Shown here: piece after piece, positions 52,609-61,047 of the stretch
How positions within the stretch are numbered: position 1 is the first letter of the stretch
Layout of the letters: each line of letters opens with the position of its first letter
NCBI RefSeq assembly: GCF_035975855.1
Contig: NZ_CP109055.1
Coordinates: 2,418,001-2,482,000 of the forward strand
DNA: 64,000 nt
DNA from: Streptomyces sp. NBC_01304
GTDB taxonomy: Bacteria; Actinomycetota; Actinomycetes; Streptomycetales; Streptomycetaceae
Direction of reading: 5' to 3'
Made by a program: the position numbers and the translations under genes
Notes under the pieces: generated by a model
The model's database searches: none
What the model saw: only the letters and a program-made list of their open reading frames with translations
Told to the model about the DNA's origin: nothing

Positions 52609-52983
52609 ATGATCAATACCGAGACCGCCCTCAAGGAAGCAATGACCGGCATCGAGGGCACCCTGGGTGCGGCCCTCGTCGACTACAGCAGCGGAATGGC
52701 CCTCGGCACGCTGGGCGGCAGCAAGGACCTCGATCTGTCCGTGGCGGCGGCCGGCAACACCGATGTGGTCCGCGCCAAGGTGCGCACCATGGAGATGCTC
52801 GGCCTCAAGGACGAGATCGAGGACATCCTGATCACCCTGGGCGGCCAGTACCACCTGATCCGGCTCCTGAAGTCCCGCAACAACAGCGGCCTGTTCCTGT
52901 ATCTGGCCCTGGACAAGGAGCGCGCCAACCTCGCCATGGCCCGGCACCAGCTCAAGCGCATCGAAAGCGAGCTGGACGTCTAG
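52609..52983 (+). CDS. Roadblock/LC7 domain protein
   Basis: A 124-residue protein: NTETALKEAMTGIEGTLGAALVDYSSGMAL followed by EDILITLGGQYHLIRLLKSRNNSGLFLYLALDKERANLAMARHQL. This is a full LC7 domain of standard length. ATG 52609 with GAGGAAG before it is preferred; ATG 52555, overlapping the previous stop, would add 18 unconserved residues. It is the last gene of the forward operon and is followed by a strong terminator. Confidence 0.87.
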   Translation: MINTETALKEAMTGIEGTLGAALVDYSSGMALGTLGGSKDLDLSVAAAGNTDVVRAKVRTMEMLGLKDEIEDILITLGGQYHLIRLLKSRNNSGLFLYLALDKERANLAMARHQLKRIESELDV

Positions 52984-53044
52984 TTCTCGCGTGAGGTGAA
53001 CCCTGGCACGGGGTGAGCCCACACGGGCTGAGCCCCCACAGGAA

Positions 53045-53074
53045 GCGGCGCCGTGCCCGGATGCACGGCGCCGC
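53045..53074. terminator. Bidirectional hairpin terminator between facing LC7 operons
   Basis: GCGGCGCCGTGC (53045-53056), loop CCGGAT and GCACGGCGCCGC (53063-53074) form a perfect 12-bp G+C stem midway between the convergent LC7 genes. It can end transcription from both sides. Confidence 0.85.
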
Positions 53075-53125
53075 CTTCATGTGGGGCTCGTTGTGGGGCC
53101 GGAGCCGGTCCGGCGGTCCGTGGGC

Positions 53126-53557
53126 TCACAGTCCCACGTACTCCTTCACCACCCTTCGCGCCTGCGCGAACAGCATGCCGACGTTCACCGAGTTGCGGCA
53201 GACCACCACCGCCACCACGTCCTGCCGGTCGTTCATCCGGATGAAGAGATGGGTCAAGTGATCGCTGTTCACCAGGATTTCCTGGAAGTAGTGCTGATCG
53301 CTGGTGACGCCCCTGCGCTCCTTGAAGACGTCCTCGATCATCACCACCGTGCGCCCCTGGAACATGTCGAGCGTCGCCCCTGCCAGCAGGTCGAGCACCT
53401 CCGGCGGGTGGCTGTCCACGGTCTCGTAGGAGAGCAGCATGCCGGTCGACATGTCGACGACACCGCAGGCCACACAGTCCGGGGTCTCCGTCCGCAACGC
53501 CTTGCACAGGGCCATGCACTGGTCCGAGAAGTTCTGGGGCATCCTCTTGGTCGCCAT
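53126..53557 (-). CDS. Roadblock/LC7-like protein
   Basis: A 143-residue protein with the LC7 plan: CMALCKALRTETPDCVACGVVDMSTGMLLSYETVDSH, a central helix pair, and HLTHLFIRMNDRQDVVAVVVCRNSVNVGMLFAQARRVVKEYV. It is the last gene of the reverse operon. The start is ATG 53557; ATG 53542 (MPQNFSDQ), preceded by AAGAGG, is an alternative. Several cysteines (in CMALCKA and CVACG) are unusual for this family in the window. Confidence 0.78.
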   Translation of the reverse strand: MATKRMPQNFSDQCMALCKALRTETPDCVACGVVDMSTGMLLSYETVDSHPPEVLDLLAGATLDMFQGRTVVMIEDVFKERRGVTSDQHYFQEILVNSDHLTHLFIRMNDRQDVVAVVVCRNSVNVGMLFAQARRVVKEYVGL

Positions 53558-53562
53558 TCCTT

Positions 53563-53937
53563 TCACGCTCCGTCCGTCAGCAGGGAGCCGATGCGCTTCA
53601 GCACCGGCTGGGACTCCTGGTGCAGCCGGTCGAGGTCGAGTCCCTCGTCGCCCACGATCACCATCAGCGCCGTGTCCCCCACCGCGTACACGGCGGCGCA
53701 GCCATGGCTGCCGTAGGTCACCACCCGGCGCAGGGTGCCGCGGTCGGTGGCGGACGTGGTACGCCGGGCGAGACCGAGCCCCGCCGCGGCGATGGCTGCC
53801 AGGCCGTCGGGGTCGATGGCCGCGCCGGTGTCCGCCTCTATAAGGAGTCCGTCGACGGCCGACACCAAGGTGTCGGTTATCCCCGTCGACTGTTCGCGTA
53901 ACGTTCTCATTTCCGCGGACAATTTCTTGTGATCCAA
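53563..53937 (-). CDS. Roadblock/LC7-like protein with TTG start and TTA codon
   Basis: A 124-residue protein: ITDTLVSAVDGLLIEADTGAAIDPDGLAAIAAAGLGLARR, then LRRVVTYGSHGCAAVYAVGDTALMVIVGDEGLDLDRLHQES. The start is TTG 53937 behind a G-run. Codon 13 (53901-53899) is TTA, which in Streptomyces needs the bldA tRNA, and the nearby ATA codon is rare too. Translation of this gene, and perhaps of the gene 5 bases after it, may thus be tied to development. It sits between the PATAN and the second LC7 gene. Confidence 0.78.
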   Translation of the reverse strand: MDHKKLSAEMRTLREQSTGITDTLVSAVDGLLIEADTGAAIDPDGLAAIAAAGLGLARRTTSATDRGTLRRVVTYGSHGCAAVYAVGDTALMVIVGDEGLDLDRLHQESQPVLKRIGSLLTDGA

Positions 53938-53967
53938 TCCAGGACCCCCCTTGCATTGGTGCGGGAT

Positions 53968-54939
53968 TCATTTTCCAAAACCCGTCGGGCGCAGTCGCCC
54001 GCCGAGCCGGAATATTCCCTTCCAGCTCGCCGTGGAGTTTTCCTCGGCGAGAGTTTCAGAGGGGCCGCCGGCGCCGGGACTACGGCGCGGCAGCCCGCTG
54101 GCGGTGACGTCCGGGGCGGGCTCTTCCTGCCGTACGCGGCGGCGCAGGGGCAGCGCGTCGGCAGGGGCCGGCGAGTCGGCGGGGGCGCCCTCGCGGGCGG
54201 ATGCCGCCTCGCGGGCGGGTGCCCGCACCAGGAACCCCTCGGCGAGCAGCCGGGACGCCCCGACGGTCACGGTGTAGACGCCGCGGCCTGCCTGGAACGC
54301 GATGTCACGCGGGGTGCGGCGGCCGTCGGCCAGGCCGAGGATCTCCCGTTGCACGCCCGGCAGCCGGTCCGGCAGGGCGTCCGGGCGAGGTCCGGGGAGG
54401 AGCGGGTCGGTGTCGGGCCGCACGGGGTGCGGGAGTCGTGCGAGCGCTTCGAGTCGGCGGACCGCTTCCCGGACCAGGGGCAGGGGTCGTTCGGCCGGAC
54501 CGTCGGGCGTGGGCGGGCCGCCGTCCTGGGCCCGTGGGACGCATTCGTCGACCCGGGTGACGCATTCGTCGACCGTCCCCGCGAGCAGGGCGAACACCGC
54601 GTCGTACATGGCCATCATCCAGATGACCTGCAGTTCCACCGCGCCGACTCGGCCCAGGGTGATCAGTTCGGCGGCGGGCCGGCGCGTGCCGCGGCTCGCC
54701 TCGAGGGCTTCGGCCCAGTCCGCTTCGCTCACCCGCCCGGAGCGCAGCAGCAGCGTTTCGAGCCCGGGGGCGCCGGGGCTCTCGGCGCTAGCCACCCGCC
54801 CCTGCCTCAGCCGCAGCGTGCCGCCCGGGTGTCCGAGGACCCGTACCGATCCGGTGAATGCACATTTCTCACACTCGGCCAATATGCGGGACAGCGAAAA
54901 TATCGCGTCCTGGGCAGGGGAATGAGAGACCGCAGCCAT
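53968..54939 (-). CDS. PATAN (DUF4388) domain plus winged-helix protein, second copy
   Basis: A 323-residue protein with the layout of the forward copy. The PATAN part is CAFTGSVRVLGHPGGTLRLRQGRVASAESPGAPGLETLLLRSGRVSEADWAEA, then helices (VELQVIWMMAMYDAVFALLAGTV), then a winged helix QREILGLADGRRTPRDIAFQAGRGVYTVTVGASRLLAEGFL. The C-terminal 70 residues are low-complexity and probably disordered. ATG 54939 is set by GGGGAGTG just before it. It leads the reverse operon with two LC7 genes. Confidence 0.8.
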   Translation of the reverse strand: MAAVSHSPAQDAIFSLSRILAECEKCAFTGSVRVLGHPGGTLRLRQGRVASAESPGAPGLETLLLRSGRVSEADWAEALEASRGTRRPAAELITLGRVGAVELQVIWMMAMYDAVFALLAGTVDECVTRVDECVPRAQDGGPPTPDGPAERPLPLVREAVRRLEALARLPHPVRPDTDPLLPGPRPDALPDRLPGVQREILGLADGRRTPRDIAFQAGRGVYTVTVGASRLLAEGFLVRAPAREAASAREGAPADSPAPADALPLRRRVRQEEPAPDVTASGLPRRSPGAGGPSETLAEENSTASWKGIFRLGGRLRPTGFGK

Positions 54940-55136
54940 CACTCCCCTTTTCGCCCTCGGCACACTCGCACTGCCGCCCGACCTTCGAGGGGATGTTTTT
55001 ATCAGTAAGAGGCGGCCATTTCGAAGGGAGGGCGCAAGATGACAGAAAGAGAAATGAGCTGCCCGCCGGGGCCTCAAAAACGATCGGCCGGCCGATCTCC
55101 TACTTAAGAGTCACCGCGCGAGGAGAGGATTGCGCG
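54940..55136. promoter_or_regulatory. A+T-richer leader of the reverse roadblock/PATAN operon
   Basis: This 197-bp spacer is lower in G+C than its surroundings (for example GATGTTTTTATCAGTAAGAG at about 54990) and should contain the operon promoter. It also has a perfect 16-bp palindrome, GATCGGCCGGCCGATC (55082-55097), which may be an operator or the terminator of the oxidoreductase gene upstream. Confidence 0.5.
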
Positions 55137-56561
55137 CTATCGGTCGGCGCGCAGCCGGCGCCAGACGGCCTTCGCCGCGTTGTGCCCGGACATGCCGTGC
55201 ACGCCCGGTCCCGGTGGTGTGGCCGAGGAGCACAGGAACACCGCCGGATGCGGGGTGTTGTACGGGAACAGCGACAGCTTGGGGCGGAGCATCAGCTGCA
55301 GTCCCGACGCGGCACCGCAGGCGATGTCGCCGCCCACGTAGTTGGCGTTGCGCACGGCCAGTTCGGCCGGGCCCGCGACGGCGCGGGCGAGGACACGGTC
55401 GCGGAAGCCGGGCGCGAAGCGCTCCAGCTGCCGCTCGATGGCATCGGTCAGATCGCCCTGCCAGCCGTTCGGCACATGTCCGTACGCCCAGAAGACGTGC
55501 TTGCCCTCGGGCGCGCGGGACGGGTCGACGAGGCTGGGCTGCACCGTGATCAGGAAGGGCTCGTCGGGCGCGTCAGCGGTGCGCGAGGCGATCCGCAGGG
55601 CCTCGCCGATCTCCCGGCTGCCCGCGCCGACCTGCACGGTGCCGGCGCGGCGGGCCTCCGGCGCGGTCCAGGGCACGGGCCCGTCCAGCGCGTAGTCGAC
55701 CTTGAAGACGCTCGCGCCGTACCGGTAGCCCTCGTACGCGCGGCCGAGTCCGGCGATGCGGGCAAGAGCGGTGGGCGACGTGTCGAAGATGTACGCACGC
55801 GCGGGCGGCAGATCGTCCAGGCGCTTGACCTCGTAGTCGGTGTGCACGGCGCCGCCGAGGTCTTTCAGATACGCGGCCAACGCGTCCGCGATGGACTGCG
55901 AGCCGCCGCGCGCCACCGGCCAGCCGTTCTCGTGCGCGGCCAGCGCGAAGACCAGCCCCACCGCGCTCGTCGCGGGCCCGCCAAGGGGCGCGATGACATG
56001 GCCGACCAGGCCCGCGAACAGGGCCCGCGCCCGGTCGTCCCGGAACCGCTGGCGCAGCAGCCAGCTGGACGGCGGCAGTCCCGCGAGCCCGAACCGGGCG
56101 AGCGTCACCGGGTCGCGCGGCAGTGCGGTCAGCGGCAGCGACATGAAGTCCCGTACGAGCGTGTCCCACTTGCCGAGGAAGGGCGCCACCAGCCTGCGGT
56201 ACGCGCCCGCGTCGCGCGGCCCGAAGGACAGTGCCGTCTCGGCCACGGACCGGGACAGCACGGCGGCCGTACCGTCCAGGAACGGGTGGGCCATGGGGAG
56301 TTGGGCGTGCAGCCACTCAAGCCCGTACCGCTCCAAGGGCAGGTCCTTGAAGGCGGGCGAGCCGATGCCCAGCGGGTGGGCGGCCGCGCACGGGTCGTGC
56401 CGGAAGCCGGGCAGGGTGAGCTCTTCGGTGCGGGCCCCGCCGCCGACGGTGCTCTTGGCCTCGAAGACCGCCACCGAGAAGCCCCGGCGGGCCAGCTCGA
56501 CGGCAGCGGTCAGCCCATTGGGTCCCGCCCCCACGACGACGGCATCGAGCATCGACGGCAC
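55137..56561 (-). CDS. FAD-dependent oxidoreductase, phytoene-desaturase-like
   Basis: A 474-residue flavoprotein. The FAD-binding beta-alpha-beta is [32 protein letters not shown] followed by [26 protein letters not shown], the pattern of the CrtI/PYROXD2-like amine oxidase group. The C-terminal FAD loop is [18 protein letters not shown]. No carotenoid genes are adjacent, so the substrate is open. ATG 56561 gives MPSMLDA; ATG 56552 is equally possible. Confidence 0.88.
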   Translation of the reverse strand: MPSMLDAVVVGAGPNGLTAAVELARRGFSVAVFEAKSTVGGGARTEELTLPGFRHDPCAAAHPLGIGSPAFKDLPLERYGLEWLHAQLPMAHPFLDGTAAVLSRSVAETALSFGPRDAGAYRRLVAPFLGKWDTLVRDFMSLPLTALPRDPVTLARFGLAGLPPSSWLLRQRFRDDRARALFAGLVGHVIAPLGGPATSAVGLVFALAAHENGWPVARGGSQSIADALAAYLKDLGGAVHTDYEVKRLDDLPPARAYIFDTSPTALARIAGLGRAYEGYRYGASVFKVDYALDGPVPWTAPEARRAGTVQVGAGSREIGEALRIASRTADAPDEPFLITVQPSLVDPSRAPEGKHVFWAYGHVPNGWQGDLTDAIERQLERFAPGFRDRVLARAVAGPAELAVRNANYVGGDIACGAASGLQLMLRPKLSLFPYNTPHPAVFLCSSATPPGPGVHGMSGHNAAKAVWRRLRADR

Positions 56562-56647
56562 CTTCGGACTCCTTTGTCAGCCGATGGCCACTCCCGCACA
56601 GGATATGCCGGGGCACCGACAGGCCCGCCGGAGGTAGCCTCAACCCG

Positions 56648-57352
56648 ATGTTGCACCGATTCCGCTCCCATGACGCCGAGGGCGACACCGGCGGCACATA
56701 CGACTGGTTCGAGGTCGGCGAGGACGGGCTCGTGGTGCGCCAGGCCTCGTTCGCGGGGGCGGTCGAGCCGCCGCGGCTCCCGGATCTGCTCGCGGCGGGA
56801 CCGGGTTCCCTCGGCGAGGAGTTCGCCGGATCGGCCGGCGGGGCCGTCGTGGCGGCCTCCCGCACGGAACTCGACTGGTCGCGCGGCCAGTTGGGCCCGC
56901 TCGGGGTGCGGCTCTACGAGGCCGACCTCGGCACACTCGTGGAAGGGCCCGTCGATGCCGCGGAATACGGCGCGGAGCCGGTCACCGAGGCCGAGTTCAC
57001 GCGGGCGTGGCGACGCGCCCGCCGCGACCGGACCTTCACCCGCGTCGACACCGGGCCGCTGCCGGCCGGCAGCCGCCTGACAGGCACCGTCACCGCGTGG
57101 CCGTGGGGCTTCGGCGTCACCGGGCTCTTCGTCGACCTGGGCCTGCCGATCCACGGCTTCGTGGACATGGGCGCGCTGCTGCCGCCGCAGGGCTGGCCGC
57201 CCGTCGGCACTCGGACGGAGTTCGAGGTCATCGCCGTGCGCCTCGACCTCGACCCGGACGGCGGGCCGCCGCGCGGCCATCCCCAGGTCAGGCTCCGCGT
57301 GACAGGAGCCCCACCACCCGGTCGACCGTGGCCGAGTCTCGCCCCGCGCTGA
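56648..57352 (+). CDS. Hypothetical protein with a C-terminal S1/OB-like domain
   Basis: A 234-residue protein. The first 140 residues are not recognised. Residues about 140-205 (GSRLTGTVTAWPWGFGVTGLFVDLGLPIHGFVDMGALL...PVGTRTEFEVIAVRLD) have the S1/OB-fold pattern of a nucleic-acid-binding barrel. Its last 65 bases overlap the 3' end of the inositol monophosphatase gene on the opposite strand, so the two mRNAs share a complementary tail. ATG 56648 gives a start directly at the conserved-looking region. Confidence 0.65.
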   Translation: MLHRFRSHDAEGDTGGTYDWFEVGEDGLVVRQASFAGAVEPPRLPDLLAAGPGSLGEEFAGSAGGAVVAASRTELDWSRGQLGPLGVRLYEADLGTLVEGPVDAAEYGAEPVTEAEFTRAWRRARRDRTFTRVDTGPLPAGSRLTGTVTAWPWGFGVTGLFVDLGLPIHGFVDMGALLPPQGWPPVGTRTEFEVIAVRLDLDPDGGPPRGHPQVRLRVTGAPPPGRPWPSLAPR

Positions 57353-58145
57353 ACGGCAGCGCATTGCCGCCCTCGATCCGGAAGGGCTCGCCCGCGATCG
57401 TCCGGTGCGTGCCGCCCGTCTCCGTCACCAGGAGCAGGCCGGCCGCGTGGTCCCACGCGTTCTCCCAGGAGAAGGCGACCGCGTCCAACTCGCCCTTGGC
57501 GATGGCCAGATACTCCAGCCCGGCCGAGCCGCACGGCCGTGCGTGCACGCCTTCGGCGTTCAGGCCGAGCAGGGCCTGCTTCTGCTCCGGGGTGGTGTAG
57601 TCCGGGTGGGACGAGGCCACCGCGAGGGGCTGGCCCGGCCGCGGTGCGCCGGGCGTGAGCAGCTCGCCGTCCAGGCGCGCTCCCCGGCCGCGTACCGCCA
57701 CGGCCATCTCGTCCAGAGCAGGGGCGAACGTCCACGAGGCGAGCAGCTCGCCGCGGTGCGCGAGGGCGACCAGGGTGCAGAAGCCGGGGTCGCCGTGCAC
57801 GAACTGACGGGTGCCGTCGACCGGGTCGACGATCCACACGGGAGCGTCCTCACGCAGCGCGCCGTAGCTCGACGGGTCGGCGTGCACCGCCTCCTCGCCG
57901 ACCACGACCGAGCCGGGCAGCAGCGCGGTGAGGGCGGCCGTGAGGTGTTCCTCGGCCCGGCGGTCGGCGACGGTCACCAGGTCGTGCGGGCCGTTCTTCT
58001 CGACGATCTCGTGCTCGGCGAGCTGCCGGAAGCGCGGCATGATCTCGGCGGCGGCCGCCTTGCGGACCGCCTCCTCGACGGCGCCCAGGCCGCTGTCGAG
58101 GAAGCCTGCGAGAGCTTCGAGCGTTCCTTCGGGGTCTTCGATCAT
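57288..58145 (-). CDS. Inositol monophosphatase family protein
   Basis: A 285-residue Mg-dependent phosphatase. It carries VVGEEAVHAD (the GEE metal motif), WIVDPVDGTRQFVHG, and the C-terminal WENAWDHAAGLLLVTETGG with the second Asp of the site. The family acts on inositol phosphates, histidinol phosphate or adenosine bisphosphate; which one cannot be told. ATG 58145 opens the domain. Its 3' end overlaps the convergent S1-like gene by 65 bases. Confidence 0.92.
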   Translation of the reverse strand: MIEDPEGTLEALAGFLDSGLGAVEEAVRKAAAAEIMPRFRQLAEHEIVEKNGPHDLVTVADRRAEEHLTAALTALLPGSVVVGEEAVHADPSSYGALREDAPVWIVDPVDGTRQFVHGDPGFCTLVALAHRGELLASWTFAPALDEMAVAVRGRGARLDGELLTPGAPRPGQPLAVASSHPDYTTPEQKQALLGLNAEGVHARPCGSAGLEYLAIAKGELDAVAFSWENAWDHAAGLLLVTETGGTHRTIAGEPFRIEGGNALPFSAGRDSATVDRVVGLLSRGA

Positions 58146-58284
58146 GTGTCCATCCCACCATGGACCACTGACAATCCCTATTCGGTCGGTATACGTCCGG
58201 TGGAATCGCCGCGAACAGTGCGGCGCGCATCGGTATGCCGCGAACCTCTGTATCCGGCGAGCACCGGTACGGCGGGCCCGCGCC

Positions 58285-60087
58285 TCAGCGGCCGACCGCG
58301 TATCCCTGCATCCCGCGCGGGTTCGCGGCCGCGGACAGCACCCCGGTCGCCGGATCGCGGGCGACGGCGCACAGCCGCCCCTCGGACCAGGGATGCGCCG
58401 CGGTGACCTGGTGGCCGCGGCCGCGCAGGCCCTCGATGACGTCGGCGCCGATGCGGGACTCGACGGTGACATGGCCGGGCAGCATGCCGCGCGGGTAGAA
58501 GGAGCTGGGCACGTGGTCGGTGTGCCAGTTGGGGGCGTCGACGGCGCCCTGCAGGTCGTAGCCGCCGCGCACGGGCTCACGCAGGGCGACGGCGAGGAAG
58601 AAGTTCAGCTGCCACTGGTCCTGCTGGTCGCCGCCGGGCGTACCGAAGGCCAGCACCGGCACTCCGTCGCGCAGCGCGAGCGACGGGGTGAGGGTGGTGC
58701 GCGGACGCCGGCCCGGGGTCAGCGAGCCCGGCAGGCCGGGCTCCAGCCAGGTCATCTGCAGCCGGGTGCCGAGTGGGAAGCCGAGCTCGGGCACGACCGG
58801 GTTGGACTGCAGCCAGCCGCCGCTCGGGGTCGCCGCGATCATGTTGCCCCAGCGGTCGACGACGTCGAGGTGGCAGGTGTCGCCGCGGGTCGCGCCGTAG
58901 TGCGAGACGGTCGGCTCGCCCGCGCCCGCGTTCACGCCCATCGGGTCGAAGGCCTGCGCCCCGGTGGCGACGTCGCGCGCGTGGCGGGAGATTCGGGGCG
59001 TGCGCCCGCCGGGAGTGCCGGGCCGCAGTTCGTACGACGCCTTCGCCCCGATCGACGCCCGCCGCTCGGCGTTGTACTCGGGCGAGAGGAGTTCGGTGAG
59101 GGGCACCTCACTCGCGTCCCCGTACCAGGCCTCACGGTCGGCCATGGCGAGTTTGCAGCCCTCCACAAGGAGGTGGACGTATTCGGTGGATCCGTACGCG
59201 GGCAACTCGTCCGGCAGCAGGGCGAGTTGCTGCAGCAGGACCGGGCCCTGGCTCCAGCCGCCCGCCTTGCACAGGGTCCAGCCGTTCCAGTCGTACGTCG
59301 CCGGCGCCTCGTACGACGCCGAGAAGCGGGCGAGATCGGCTCTGGTGAGGGTGCCGGTGTGGCGGGTGCCGCTGGTGTCCATGGTGGGCCGCTCGGACTG
59401 CCGCACGAGCGCCTCGGCGATGAAGCCCTCGCGCCAGACGGCGCGGGCCCGGTCGATCTCCGCCTCCCTGCCGCCCTCGCCGGCCGCCTCCTTGAGGAGG
59501 CGGCGCCAGGTCGCGGCGAGCGCGGGGTTGCGGAAGAGGGTGCCGGGGGCCGGGGGCCTGCCGCCGGGCAGATAGACCTCGGCGGAGCTGATCCACTCCG
59601 TCTCGAAGAGTTCGCGCACCGTCTCGACGGTCTCGCCGAACCGCTCCACCGGCGGATGCCCGTCCTCCGCGTACCCGATGGCATACCGCAGCACCTCGGC
59701 CAGGGTCTTGGTGCCGTGGTCCCGCAGGAGGAGCATCCACGCGTCGAAGGCGCCGGGCACGGCGGCCGCCAACGGGCCGGTGCCGGGGACGAGTTCGAGG
59801 CCGAGTTCCCCTTCGTAGTGGGCGATCGTCGCGCCTGCGGGAGCGGGGCCCTGGCCGCACAGGACGCGCGGTTCCGAGGTGCCGGCCGGGGCCAGGATGA
59901 TCGGGACCTCGCCCGCCGGGCCGTTCAGGTGCGGCTCCACGACATGGAGGACGAAGCCCGCGGCCACGGCGGCGTCGAAGGCGTTGCCGCCGTCCTCCAG
60001 GACGGCCATCGCGGACTGCGAGGCGAGCCAGTGGGTGGAGGAGACCATGCCGAAGGTGCCCTGGAGGGTGGGGCGGGTGGTGAACAT
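58285..60087 (-). CDS. Gamma-glutamyltransferase family protein
   Basis: A 600-residue Ntn-hydrolase proenzyme. The self-cleavage site and nucleophile is the Thr (about residue 403) in GDTCHLDVVDRWGNMIAATPSGG. HWLASQSAMAVLEDGGNAFDAAVA at the N-terminus and FGTPGGDQQDQWQLNFFLAV near the end are typical. No signal peptide is seen, so it is cytosolic, like the Streptomyces and Bacillus YwrD type rather than the secreted glutathione hydrolase. ATG 60087. Confidence 0.9.
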   Translation of the reverse strand: MFTTRPTLQGTFGMVSSTHWLASQSAMAVLEDGGNAFDAAVAAGFVLHVVEPHLNGPAGEVPIILAPAGTSEPRVLCGQGPAPAGATIAHYEGELGLELVPGTGPLAAAVPGAFDAWMLLLRDHGTKTLAEVLRYAIGYAEDGHPPVERFGETVETVRELFETEWISSAEVYLPGGRPPAPGTLFRNPALAATWRRLLKEAAGEGGREAEIDRARAVWREGFIAEALVRQSERPTMDTSGTRHTGTLTRADLARFSASYEAPATYDWNGWTLCKAGGWSQGPVLLQQLALLPDELPAYGSTEYVHLLVEGCKLAMADREAWYGDASEVPLTELLSPEYNAERRASIGAKASYELRPGTPGGRTPRISRHARDVATGAQAFDPMGVNAGAGEPTVSHYGATRGDTCHLDVVDRWGNMIAATPSGGWLQSNPVVPELGFPLGTRLQMTWLEPGLPGSLTPGRRPRTTLTPSLALRDGVPVLAFGTPGGDQQDQWQLNFFLAVALREPVRGGYDLQGAVDAPNWHTDHVPSSFYPRGMLPGHVTVESRIGADVIEGLRGRGHQVTAAHPWSEGRLCAVARDPATGVLSAAANPRGMQGYAVGR

Positions 60088-60174
60088 GGGAGTGATTGTT
60101 TCCCCCGCCCCACGCGGGGATCAATGGCTGGTCAGGGATCCATGGCTGTTGCACGATCCACAGCCGTCACGGGA

Positions 60175-61002
60175 TCACCGGCCGTTCGCCGAGAAGTGCT
60201 GATAGTCGGGGTTGGACCAGCGCGCGCCCCAGCTCCAGCCAACCTGGCGGAACGCCTTGGTGAGGGCACTGCCCGAGTGGATCATGCCGGGCCGGTGGTG
60301 GCGCCGGTTCAGATAGCGGGCGCCTGCCGCCGGATAGACCCGGCCGCTCCAGTCGACGTACGGGTTCTCCAGGGTATTGATGTCGATGGCGTCGCCGTAC
60401 GAGTGCTGCGAGAGCGAGCCCGGATTCCCGGTCACACCACGGCAGTTGAAGGCCGAGGTGTTGTCGTCGGCCATGGCACGCGGGTCGCTCCCGCCGTATA
60501 CGGCCATGACCTGCATCTTGCGGATCGGGAACTTCGCCTCGAACGCCTTCCGGAAGACGTACGTCACGTCCTTGACCACCCGGTCGCGCAGCACCAGTTC
60601 CCCGGTGTGGACCTTGCCGTCGAAGCCCCAGTGGCTCAGGCGGACCAGCCGCAGCCGGCCCCGTGGGACCGGGCAGCCGGGACGCCAGGTGCGGCCGAAC
60701 TTCGCGGCGGGGACGTAGCCGACGCGGCTCACGAACCTGGGCGGACCCTTCGCCAAGGTCACCGCGGCGACGGTCTTCGCCGGGGCCGGCTTCGCGGCGA
60801 CCGGCTCGGGTGCGGCGGCGGCCGGGGAGCCGGACCGCGCGGGCGAGGCCGCAGCCGGGGGCGGAGCGGACGGCGGAGTCGGCGGCACGGACGGGGTCGA
60901 GGGGGGCGACGGAGGCGGGGTCGGGGCGGCATGAGCGGGGCACGGGGAGGCGGCGAGGGCCAGGACGATCGCTGGACCTACAAACCGACGTACGATTTGC
61001 AC
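60175..61002 (-). CDS. Secreted M15-family peptidase (D-Ala-D-Ala carboxypeptidase-like)
   Basis: A 275-residue exported zinc peptidase. The signal peptide (IVLALAASPCPAHA) is followed by a Pro/Ala-rich linker to about residue 80. The catalytic domain has the M15 motifs FNCRGVTGNPGSLSQHSYGDAIDIN (His and Asp ligands) and WGARWSNPDYQHFS (the last His). It probably trims peptidoglycan cross-links. The start is GTG 61002 with a weak ribosome site. It is divergent from the lipoate ligase gene, with only 45 bases between. Confidence 0.88.
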   Translation of the reverse strand: MQIVRRFVGPAIVLALAASPCPAHAAPTPPPSPPSTPSVPPTPPSAPPPAAASPARSGSPAAAAPEPVAAKPAPAKTVAAVTLAKGPPRFVSRVGYVPAAKFGRTWRPGCPVPRGRLRLVRLSHWGFDGKVHTGELVLRDRVVKDVTYVFRKAFEAKFPIRKMQVMAVYGGSDPRAMADDNTSAFNCRGVTGNPGSLSQHSYGDAIDINTLENPYVDWSGRVYPAAGARYLNRRHHRPGMIHSGSALTKAFRQVGWSWGARWSNPDYQHFSANGR

Positions 61003-61047
61003 CGGTTCACACTAAAAGCTGGATGCCCAAGGCCGGAGGAAGACACG

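Noticed and set aside
57928..61047. Upstream extension of the lipoate ligase frame by over 1,000 codons
   Set aside because: The extension is antisense to the inositol phosphatase, glutamyltransferase and M15 genes and has no family sequence; GTG 61048 has a good ribosome-binding site and opens the known domain.
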